Assembly (NCBI GenBank): GCA_966080355.1
Contig: CBHROW010000151.1
Location: 1 to 12,295 of the forward strand
DNA length: 12,295 nt
Direction: 5' to 3'
From: Chryseosolibacter sp966080355
Lineage (GTDB): Bacteria; Bacteroidota; Bacteroidia; Cytophagales; Cyclobacteriaceae
The notes beneath the pieces are model-generated. The model was not told the DNA's origin and searched no databases. It worked only from the letters and a program-made list of their open reading frames with translations. The translations under genes were made by a program, and so were the position numbers. Within the stretch, counting starts at the first letter, position 1, and each line of letters starts with the position of its first letter. Positions 6,884 through 12,295 of the stretch are shown piece by piece.

Positions 6884-7799
6884 ACGTAAGGGCAAACGTG
6901 AGCACCATCAATGCTTCATACATTTTACTTTGAGGGAAGATCGAAGCGTAATTTTCATCAGATGCCTCATACACATCACTGACGGCAACGGATACACCAC
7001 CTAAAAACGCTGCACGCCTGAACGTCTGCACTTGCGATAATGTGAGCGTTCCGCAGCCCACTTTGGTTAATCCGGAAAAGTGGCTGGAAGAAGAAGTGCC
7101 GGAACTTTCCCGCACACCGCTGATAGCCGGAAACAACATGCCCACAAGAAGTTTTAGATCAGGGTTGTCAGATACGAATTCGTCAATAGCGGCATTGAGA
7201 TCATCTGTATCTGGATTTTCCATGATCAGTGATTCGATCTGGCGCTTCATGAACCGAACCCTGGTGTAACCGAGAGAAAGCGTTTCCGTTGGCCTGTCTC
7301 CGCCCAATGCGTTTGTTATTGCCGAGCTATAGCTCTGGATAAATATCTGGCCCTGCGGCCCTTTTCGATCAAGCTCATCGTCCAATGCCTGTGAAAATTT
7401 ATCGACTGCGCCTGTTCCGGGATTAGGTCCTTCAATGCCTTTCGGAATAAGGTCAAGGTATGGTTTGAAAATGTACAATGTGGGATTGCTCGCGCCAAAC
7501 GACCAGGATTCAATGTGAATGGTTGGTCTCGATTCCTTGACAGCCTCCTCAAAAACAAGCTTGGTTTTGTCCAGCATGTAATTGATAAATCCATCACGCG
7601 AGTTTACCTGCGCTTTTATTGCTTCGACATCGAGCGCTTGTATAAGTTCTGCTGTGCGCTTGAAGGCGTCATCCAAAACGATTGCATTCCCTTCCATCTG
7701 TTCCACAACTTTCGCTTCAAATTCTTCCTTGCTCACCACGTCATCATCGGAGGAACACGCCACGACAATGGCAAGCACGATCCATTTTAGTCTTCTCAT
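6873..7799 (-). CDS. Probable surface-exposed lipoprotein of unknown function
   Basis: The start is taken as ATG at 7799 (308 aa). A GTG at 7853 would put 18 extra residues before the signal peptide and is rejected. MRRLKWIVLAIVVAC is a clean lipoprotein signal with C15. The following SSDDD matches the acidic run known to direct lipoproteins to the cell surface in Bacteroidota. The mature part has charged helices (25-70, EEFEAKVVEQMEGNAIVLDD), then SFGASNPTLYIFKPYLDLIPKGIEG, a polar middle, a Ser-rich stretch (SGTSSSSHFSG) and a helical C-terminus. I do not recognise a family. Its end overlaps the hydrolase start (ATGATAAATAA), implying translational coupling and a shared extracellular task, perhaps substrate binding or enzyme display. 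Confidence 0.78.
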   Translation of the reverse strand: MRRLKWIVLAIVVACSSDDDVVSKEEFEAKVVEQMEGNAIVLDDAFKRTAELIQALDVEAIKAQVNSRDGFINYMLDKTKLVFEEAVKESRPTIHIESWSFGASNPTLYIFKPYLDLIPKGIEGPNPGTGAVDKFSQALDDELDRKGPQGQIFIQSYSSAITNALGGDRPTETLSLGYTRVRFMKRQIESLIMENPDTDDLNAAIDEFVSDNPDLKLLVGMLFPAISGVRESSGTSSSSHFSGLTKVGCGTLTLSQVQTFRRAAFLGGVSVAVSDVYEASDENYASIFPQSKMYEALMVLTFALTYDK

Positions 7800-7922
7800 A
7801 ATTACCAGGATTTTTATTTTCCGGAATTTATCCGCGAGAATGACGGACGTCACCAGCGTTGACCTACAGGCAACATAAATGGACGTGTGAATAGATTTTT
7901 TTAGACATGAATAGAGCTAGTG

Positions 7923-8381
7923 CTATTTCAGCCGCAGCTCCATCTTAACATCGGCTGTAGCGAAAGGGGAATTTTCAAGCGCGATATGTTTGAATCCGGA
8001 TTTCTCGTAGAGCTCAATGGCAGTTGTGAGCTGATGATTGGAATAAAGAATGATTTTTTCAGCGCCATCTTTTGTCGCGAACTGAATGCACTTTTTCAGG
8101 AGCATCTTGCTGAGGCCTTTTCCGCGATGCGATTTTGCGACCGCCATTTTTGCAAGCTCATATTGTCCGTGGTCGATGATCACTGCTGATGAGCCGACAA
8201 CATCATCACCTGACAACGCAATGAAAATAACACCACCATCGTCAAGGATCGATTGCGGGTTATCAAGCGCAATGAGATCACGATCTTCGAGAAGTTTAAA
8301 TTCAACGAGCCACTCGAGATTGAGTGCCTTAAATGCCGGCTGGTGCTTCGGTTCGTAAGAAACAAGAGCGAACTCAGACAT
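7923..8381 (-). CDS. GNAT-family acetyltransferase coupled to inositol oxygenase
   Basis: The ATG at 8381 (152 aa) shares its A with the TAA of the oxygenase gene (TAATG), so ribosomes likely re-initiate here; a TTG at 8390 is not needed. The protein is a compact GNAT domain with the strand YELAKMAV (74-81), acetyl-CoA motif SHRGKGLSKMLL (R86, G87, G89) and the final SNHQLTTAIELYEKSGF (114-130). It would acetylate an amine, possibly an amino acid, sugar amine or protein; the substrate is unknown. The tight link to the inositol genes could mean a role in that pathway or in tuning its enzymes, but GNAT genes often sit in unrelated operons. The family call is firm, the role is not. Confidence 0.87.
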   Translation of the reverse strand: MSEFALVSYEPKHQPAFKALNLEWLVEFKLLEDRDLIALDNPQSILDDGGVIFIALSGDDVVGSSAVIIDHGQYELAKMAVAKSHRGKGLSKMLLKKCIQFATKDGAEKIILYSNHQLTTAIELYEKSGFKHIALENSPFATADVKMELRLK

Positions 8382-9241
8382 TACAGGCAAACGTGTTCTG
8401 GCAGGTACTTGGCGATAAGATCTTCGTAATAAGGACGAAGCTCTTTTACATTCGGAGGCACCGGGCTTTTCGAATAAAGATCATAAGGGTTGAACTTCCT
8501 CACCCATTCAAACATAGCGCGATCGTGATCATCGAGGAGATGGTTGTAGGCATTCTCGCGATGTTGCGCATAGAACGAGTGATAACGGATCATGTACAAG
8601 GCAGGCTCGGGCAGAAAATCTTTTGTGATCTGGTAGAGGTACTCATCGTGTCCCCACGACATGGTTACATTTCGCAGACCGCAACCGTGCTCGTATATTC
8701 CATACGTTGTGTTGTAGCGCGGATCGTTGTAGTCGGGATTATTTTTGAAAAATTCAGGATACACGATCTTATCGGAGTGCTTGCAGCCAACCGGGAACGT
8801 ATCACCAACAACAGCCCATTGAGGCTCGCCAAAAAGGCAAAGCACTTTACCCATGTCGTGGATAAAACCCGTGAGTACAAACCAATCGGGATGGCCGTCT
8901 CTGCGAATGGCTTCACCAGTCTGAAGCAGATGCTGGAGTTGATCGAGCTCTATGTCAGGATCGGAATCATCGACAAGCGTGTTGAGGAATTCCATAGCAT
9001 CCCAAACCTTCAGCTTTTTCCGGTTGAACTTCAGGAAATCGTTTTTTTTCTGCTGAACAAAATCAAACGACTGATAAGTATGATTGAGCCGGTAGAACTC
9101 GCGGACAGTATCGCGTGCGGGCTCGTTATAGTTGCGATAGTCTTCTTTTGCTTTGGTCTCAGGCTCGGGATAGCGCTTCAGCACATCATCTTCCCATTGA
9201 TCCAAGCTGGTTAGCGGATTATTCTGCGACTTGTTTTCCAT
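8381..9241 (-). CDS. miox: myo-Inositol oxygenase (EC 1.13.99.1)
   Basis: The enzyme is a di-iron oxygenase that converts myo-inositol and O2 to D-glucuronate in the cytoplasm. From the ATG at 9241 it has 286 aa, near the 285 of the mammalian enzyme; an upstream GTG-type start at 9355 would run into the symporter gene and is rejected. All six known iron ligands are present: H104 (QHLLQTGEAIR), H128 and D129 (FIHDMGK), H198 (SWGHDEY), H221 (MIRYHSFY) and D254 (NPYDLYSK), matching human H98, H123, D124, H194, H220 and D253. The C-terminus ELRPYYEDLIAKY is also typical. It follows the symporter by 38 bp and overlaps the GNAT gene by one base, giving an inositol uptake-and-oxidation operon. Confidence 0.97.
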   Translation of the reverse strand: MENKSQNNPLTSLDQWEDDVLKRYPEPETKAKEDYRNYNEPARDTVREFYRLNHTYQSFDFVQQKKNDFLKFNRKKLKVWDAMEFLNTLVDDSDPDIELDQLQHLLQTGEAIRRDGHPDWFVLTGFIHDMGKVLCLFGEPQWAVVGDTFPVGCKHSDKIVYPEFFKNNPDYNDPRYNTTYGIYEHGCGLRNVTMSWGHDEYLYQITKDFLPEPALYMIRYHSFYAQHRENAYNHLLDDHDRAMFEWVRKFNPYDLYSKSPVPPNVKELRPYYEDLIAKYLPEHVCL

Positions 9242-9279
9242 TGCGTGACGAATTAAGCCATGTAAGTTACAAAAATATC

Positions 9280-10902
9280 TTACCAATAAATCGTGTAAAG
9301 CGCGGTGAGAATTCCGAGGATGAAAACAGAGCCGATAGCGAATTGTGGCGTACACCTGAACATGGATCTGTCAATGCGGATCATTTCGTTGTGTTTTGAT
9401 TCTGCCAGGCTCATGATGGTCATGACGAGCAAAATGAAGACAAAGACTATTGTCATCCGGTCGAGAAATGGATAATCCGGGAACGCTCCGTTTGTCCAAA
9501 CTGGAAGAAACTTGAGTATGGCCGACAGCGGAATAGTAAGTAAGGTCGCGGTCAGCGCAGCGGCTGTTGTTGTTCGTTTCCAGAATAATCCGAGAAGAAA
9601 GACCGCGAGCACGCCAGGCGATATGAAACCGACATACTCCTGAATGAATTGATATGCCTGGTCCAGCGCGCGCAACATGGGTGCTACCAAACACGCCAAA
9701 CCCATGGAAATGACCACAGCCCATCGCCCCGTTTTCACCAGCGTTTTCTCGTTGGCGGCTTTGTTGAAGAATTTTTTATAGATATCGAGTGAAAAGATTG
9801 TGGCAATGCTATTGGCTTTTCCGGCAAGCGATGCCACGATGGCTGCAGTAAGTGCTGCAAAGGCAAGTCCTTTGAGTCCGATTGGCAAAAGATTGAGCAG
9901 CGTTGGATAGGCGTGATCGGGCTTGAGCACACCAGCCTCGTTCACCATTTCAGTTTGAAACAAGCCTTGCTGATACAACACATAGGCTGCAATGCCTGGT
10001 ATCACAGCGATGACCGGAATAAGGAGTTTGAGAAACGCAGCGAATAGAATTCCCGTGCGCGCAGTTTTCAGGTCGGCTCCGAGCGCGCGTTGAATGATAT
10101 ATTGATTGCATCCCCAATAGTTCAGGTTGTTGATCCACATGCCACCAATGAGTACGGAGAGCCCGGGGAGATCTTTATAGTACGGATGGTCCTGGGAGAA
10201 GATCATGTGAAAGTGTGTTGGCGCTCGTTGGGCGATGAGAGAAAACCCTTTGAAGACATCGGCACCAAAGCCGAAGCTTTGTGAAACAAGTTGCAAAGCC
10301 ATGTACGTTGCCACCAGTCCACCGATAATGAGAACGGCAACCTGTACTACATCCGTGTAGCCGATCACTTTCATGCCTCCCAGCGTTACGATGATTGCAA
10401 AAATTGCAAGTCCGATAATACACGCGACAAAAGAAATCCCCGTGATGGCGTTGATGGCAAGCGCGCCAAGGTAAATGATCGAGGTGAGGTTAATGAACAC
10501 GTAAACGAGCAGCCAGAATACAGCCATGATGGTGCTTACGGTATCATTGTAGCGTGTGGCAAGAAATTGCGGCATGGTGTAGATCTTGTTCTTGAGATAG
10601 ATTGGCACGAAAAATATCGCCACAATAATGAGTGTTGCAGCGGCCATCCACTCGTAAGTTGAGATGGCGAGTCCGAGTGCGAAGCCCGATCCTGACATGC
10701 CGATAAAATGTTCGGCCGAAATATTCGAGGCAATGAGCGATGCCCCGATAGCCCACCACGTCAGCGATCCTTCGGCAAGAAAAAAATCTTTCGAGTCGAT
10801 CTGTTTGACGCGCTTTCGCTGGTAGACAAAAATTCCATAGAAAGTAACCAGCAAAAAATAAAAGAGGAAGACGATGTAGTCGGTAGAAGCCAGGGTGTGC
10901 AT
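9280..10902 (-). CDS. SGLT-type sodium/solute symporter, likely for myo-inositol
   Basis: This 540-residue inner-membrane protein belongs to the sodium:solute symporter (SSS) family and closely resembles the Vibrio galactose symporter vSGLT. It shares NISAEHFIGMSGSG (60-73), STYEWMAA (81-88), NYWGCNQYIIQR (261-272), AAFLKLLIP (288-296), AAIVASLAGKANS (353-365) and FIQEYVGFISPG (419-430). Sugar-site residues known from vSGLT align with E84, K292 and Q421, and the Na+-site serine with S358. H65 stands where vSGLT has glutamine, as in mammalian SGLT1. Hydrophobic segments run throughout. Because it precedes myo-inositol oxygenase by 38 bp, inositol is the likely cargo; this is inferred from context, since close relatives carry hexoses. 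The ATG at 10902 lacks a clear ribosome site. No convincing promoter was found upstream. Confidence 0.93.
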   Translation of the reverse strand: MHTLASTDYIVFLFYFLLVTFYGIFVYQRKRVKQIDSKDFFLAEGSLTWWAIGASLIASNISAEHFIGMSGSGFALGLAISTYEWMAAATLIIVAIFFVPIYLKNKIYTMPQFLATRYNDTVSTIMAVFWLLVYVFINLTSIIYLGALAINAITGISFVACIIGLAIFAIIVTLGGMKVIGYTDVVQVAVLIIGGLVATYMALQLVSQSFGFGADVFKGFSLIAQRAPTHFHMIFSQDHPYYKDLPGLSVLIGGMWINNLNYWGCNQYIIQRALGADLKTARTGILFAAFLKLLIPVIAVIPGIAAYVLYQQGLFQTEMVNEAGVLKPDHAYPTLLNLLPIGLKGLAFAALTAAIVASLAGKANSIATIFSLDIYKKFFNKAANEKTLVKTGRWAVVISMGLACLVAPMLRALDQAYQFIQEYVGFISPGVLAVFLLGLFWKRTTTAAALTATLLTIPLSAILKFLPVWTNGAFPDYPFLDRMTIVFVFILLVMTIMSLAESKHNEMIRIDRSMFRCTPQFAIGSVFILGILTALYTIYW

Positions 10903-11160
10903 CTACCAAGATAATGAATTTGCCTAACTGAATTTAAGTGCGATCAAGACGGATCACTTGCCTTTTTCTTCAGCGGTTGTGAAGTTATCCAAGAAGGGGC
11001 GTGAAACGCGAAAACTCTTCCTCGAATGGACCTACAACTTTGGAAGAGCTAACCCTGTTCAAAAGCATTTTTTGCATTACGGCATCTACGGATACTATTC
11101 TTCGATAAAACATGATTTGTGCGAAGGTGGAATGTGTCTGAGCTGCCGATGGGTAGTTTG

Positions 11161-11550
11161 CTAAACGCGCAATGTGATCTCGGTCAGTTCTCGTCCAATT
11201 TCGTGGATGCCATTCAAGATCCTCGCAGTTTGTTTGGGTGATGGTCGCTTTCTTCCCGTTGCATATTGTGATAATAACGTATGGTTCATTCCTATTTTTT
11301 CAGACAATGCGCGCACGTTGATCGGAAAAACCTCGAATACACTTGATACGTCAATTTCAAAAGTGAGATCCTTCGCTTTAATTCGTTTACGCGTACCTTC
11401 CGCGGCTTCAAAATAGGTATTGAGAGAGTCGACCATATTGGTGATTAGCTCGGTAGAATTTTTGCCCGTGGTGAATGCGGGATATTTTTCTGAATAAGCT
11501 GAAAATCCAGTTCTCGTTCGTTCAACCTTGATCTTAATCTGTCTCTGCAT
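11161..11550 (-). CDS. hicB: HicB-type antitoxin with C-terminal helix-turn-helix
   Basis: The 129-residue product has the HicB partly degenerate RNase-H-like fold at the N-terminus (about 1-48: IKIKVERTRTGFSAYSEKYP…TTGKNSTELITNMVDSLNTYF). After a charged linker comes an XRE-like helix-turn-helix (about 76-117: PINVRALSEKIGMNHTLLSQYATG). HicB normally binds and neutralises the mRNA-cutting toxin HicA and represses the operon. The ATG is 6 bp after the former end of hicA, the usual toxin-first order. The reading frame is intact although hicA is broken, so its present job may be only autoregulation or defence against a HicA arriving from outside. The family call rests on domain order plus the neighbour. 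Confidence 0.9.
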   Translation of the reverse strand: MQRQIKIKVERTRTGFSAYSEKYPAFTTGKNSTELITNMVDSLNTYFEAAEGTRKRIKAKDLTFEIDVSSVFEVFPINVRALSEKIGMNHTLLSQYATGRKRPSPKQTARILNGIHEIGRELTEITLRV

Positions 11551-11556
11551 ACAACA

Positions 11557-11747
11557 TTATCTTAAACCAGCTTCTTTCAAAATTTTGAGCATTGTTCCAG
11601 TAGCCATTTCCGCGGAGCCATGATCAGGAAACGAAATCAAGCCTCCTTCGTGGGATGTTTCAGCACCAAGTGTGAACCTTTTCCCATGCGATCAATAAAC
11701 CAACCATCGCGCTTGAGCAAACGCAGGACCTCTGAACATTTAGCCAT
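11557..11747 (-). pseudogene. hicA: hicA mRNA-interferase toxin, frameshifted
   Basis: From the ATG at 11747 the frame reads MAKCSEVLRLLKRDGWFIDR, then MGKGSHLVLKHPTKEA, and stops at TGA 11637-11639 after 36 codons. A -1 shift at about 11643 continues the toxin: GLISFPDHGS, AEMATGTMLKILKEAGLR, ending in TAA at 11557. Joined, this gives 63 residues, the normal HicA length, with the double-stranded-RNA-binding-like fold and the catalytic histidine of GKGSH (H26). The break fits loss of one G (GAGGGC to GAGGC). The truncated product keeps the catalytic histidine but lacks the C-terminal half, so it is probably inactive. A sequencing error in the G run, or a programmed -1 shift at the AAGGAGG motif, are alternatives. 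Confidence 0.88.
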
Positions 11748-11795
11748 AAATCTAACTTCAAATTCAAGAGCATCCTGGCTGTAAAATGGAACAAA

Positions 11796-11803
11796 CAAAG
11801 GTA
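11796..11803 (-). promoter_or_regulatory. Predicted -7 promoter element of hicAB
   Basis: On the minus strand the sequence is TACCTTTG, a perfect match to the Bacteroidota -7 consensus TAnnTTTG, 48 bp before the hicA start. A TTTG lies 15 bp further upstream, shorter than the usual 19 or so for the -33 element, so only the -7 part is convincing. Confidence 0.5.
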
Positions 11804-11818
11804 AATAAAAGTTTACCT
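11799..11818. promoter_or_regulatory. Inverted repeat, candidate HicB operator
   Basis: AGGTAAA-N6-TTTACCT has perfect 7-bp arms 51 bp upstream of hicA. One arm overlaps the predicted -7 element, so binding would block the promoter. HicB proteins with helix-turn-helix domains are known to repress their own operons through such palindromes; assignment to this HicB is inference. Confidence 0.6.
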
Positions 11819-11823
11819 CAAAT

Positions 11824-11955
11824 CTATATTTTATTGCGTTTTATTTGAGCGCGATCGTTCGATGCATTAAATGATCTCAAACATTCAGGGCATTGTAAAC
11901 CATTCAAAATTTTAAGCATGCTACCATTATCTTTAGTTCGACAATGATACCTCAT
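11824..11955 (-). CDS. CxxC microprotein (43 aa) between regulator and hicAB
   Basis: A short complete frame from ATG 11955 to TAG 11824. It begins MRYHCRTKDNGSMLKILNG, continues LQCPECLRSFNASN and ends DRAQIKRNKI. H4/C5 and C22-x2-C25 could form a zinc-ribbon-like site, and the tail is basic. AGGAGGG lies 5 nt before the ATG and overlaps the TGA of the upstream regulator gene, leaving a 10-bp gap, so translational coupling is expected. This is the strongest ribosome binding site in the window, which argues for a real gene. No family is recognised. It ends just upstream of the hicAB operator region. It could be a regulator's partner, or part of an older hic-linked unit. Confidence 0.5.
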   Translation of the reverse strand: MRYHCRTKDNGSMLKILNGLQCPECLRSFNASNDRAQIKRNKI

Positions 11956-11960
11956 GCGAC

Positions 11961-11966
11961 CCTCCT
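11961..11966 (-). promoter_or_regulatory. Strong Shine-Dalgarno site of the CxxC microprotein
   Basis: AGGAGG on the minus strand, 5 nt before ATG 11955 and overlapping the last base of the regulator's TGA. It decides the start of the 43-codon frame and suggests coupling to the regulator gene. Confidence 0.6.
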
Positions 11967-12295
11967 CAAAGTTTTTGAATAGCCACTTCAAGCGCTTCGG
12001 CTTCCGTGATCTGGAGTTTTTTCTTTATTCGGTATTTCAGCATAATCACGCTCCTCGGCTCAATATTGAGCAGCGTTGCCATTTCGCGATTGGTCAAATT
12101 CAGTCTTATCAATGCACAGATCCGTTTTTCATGGATGGTCAGGTCTGATCTTAAATTAGAGAGCTTGCTGTAAAAATCTGCGTGTACGTTGCCGAAGTAG
12201 TCGTTAAAATTTTTAGAGTCGGTGTACAATTTTTTATTGGTGTTGTTCAGGGTGGCCACCTTGGCCAATTTAATGTCGAAATGTGAGGCTAAAAT
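11966..12295 (-). CDS. LuxR/GerE-type regulator, 3' end only
   Basis: The frame is open to the window edge, so the 5' part is missing; a TTG at 12268 is not a convincing start. The visible 109 residues contain KNFNDYFGNVHADFYSKLSNLRSDLT followed by a helix-turn-helix: HEKRICALIRLNLTNREMAT, then LLNIEPRSVIMLKYRIKKKL. In Bacteroidota this ending is typical of large regulators with TPR repeats or a sensor region in front of the LuxR-like DNA-binding domain. It probably activates transcription in response to an unseen N-terminal input. The microprotein follows 10 bp after its TGA with an overlapping ribosome site, so they likely form one transcript, perhaps continuing towards hicAB. Confidence 0.83.
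   Translation of the reverse strand: MLASHFDIKLAKVATLNNTNKKLYTDSKNFNDYFGNVHADFYSKLSNLRSDLTIHEKRICALIRLNLTNREMATLLNIEPRSVIMLKYRIKKKLQITEAEALEVAIQKL

Noticed and set aside
7841..7852. TGACG-GA-CGTCA palindrome upstream of the surface lipoprotein gene
   Set aside because: Arms of only 5 bp, no promoter element beside it, and easily expected by chance. The 7800-7922 gap otherwise shows nothing.
7800..7853. Longer GTG start for the surface lipoprotein
   Set aside because: It would place 18 residues before a clean lipoprotein signal sequence, which should be N-terminal.
8333..9214. 293-codon frame on the plus strand
   Set aside because: It is antisense to the myo-inositol oxygenase gene, which is certain from its iron ligands. 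The translation shows no domain and arises from codon bias of the opposite strand.
9242..9355. Longer start for myo-inositol oxygenase
   Set aside because: It would overlap the symporter coding end by about 75 bp. The ATG at 9241 gives the family's usual length.
10985..11113. 42-codon minus-strand frame (MFYRRIVSV…RFTPLLG)
   Set aside because: It has an ATG and stop but no ribosome site and no distinctive composition. It could be a gene remnant, but nothing supports it. The rest of the 10903-11160 gap shows nothing clear.
10958..11164. 68-codon plus-strand frame between hicB and the symporter
   Set aside because: TTG start, no ribosome site, no recognisable features, and all neighbours are on the other strand.
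11916..11957. Imperfect hairpin after the regulator gene, considered as a terminator
   Set aside because: The pairing has bulges and no proper T-tract, and it lies inside the 43-codon frame that has a strong ribosome site.
1..12295. tRNA, rRNA, CRISPR array, insertion sequence or attachment site
   Set aside because: No cloverleaf, spaced direct repeats, transposase frame or terminal inverted repeats with target duplication were found by eye.

Overview
The window looks like a chromosomal segment of a Bacteroidota bacterium, probably Cytophagales-like. The signs are secreted lipoproteins (one with the CSSDDD surface-export type signal), a carboxypeptidase-regulatory-domain TonB receptor, A-rich leaders with few Shine-Dalgarno sites, a perfect TAnnTTTG-type -7 element ahead of hicA, and moderate GC. 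Taxonomy is inferred from these traits only. Almost everything except the first gene and a cupin gene lies on the minus strand.

Left part (1-3850). A short basic protein (+) faces an outer-membrane uptake operon (-). That operon reads small membrane-anchored protein -> TonB-dependent receptor -> small lipoprotein. The convergent gap carries 7-bp tandem repeats in opposite orientation beside the two stop codons. Next come a secreted DUF4177-like protein and a GNAT acetyltransferase with a cysteine-rich tail. Just upstream of the GNAT gene, and missed by ordinary ORF size limits, is a 24-residue peptide with six cysteines in CxC pairs. A GC-rich hairpin separates the two. I regard this pair as the most likely undescribed unit in the window. 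A cupin gene diverges from it across a gap holding a 13-bp inverted repeat.

Middle (5855-7922). A probable surface lipoprotein overlaps by 11 bp the gene for a secreted dienelactone-hydrolase-like enzyme, which carries a thrombospondin-type-3-like calcium loop.

Right-centre (7923-10902). A myo-inositol cassette: an SGLT-type Na+/solute symporter, then myo-inositol oxygenase with all six iron ligands, then a GNAT acetyltransferase joined to the oxygenase by a TAATG overlap. The likely pathway is inositol import and ring-opening oxidation to D-glucuronate; the later uronate genes are not in the window.

Right end (10985-12295). The 3' end of a LuxR/GerE-type regulator is followed closely by a 43-residue CxxC microprotein with a strong ribosome binding site, then a hicAB toxin-antitoxin locus. 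The hicA toxin gene is broken by a one-base frameshift, while hicB (RNase-H-like fold plus helix-turn-helix) is intact. A 20-bp inverted repeat overlaps the predicted hicAB promoter.

No rRNA, tRNA, CRISPR array, transposase or attachment site was seen. No gene-free stretch exceeds 300 bp.
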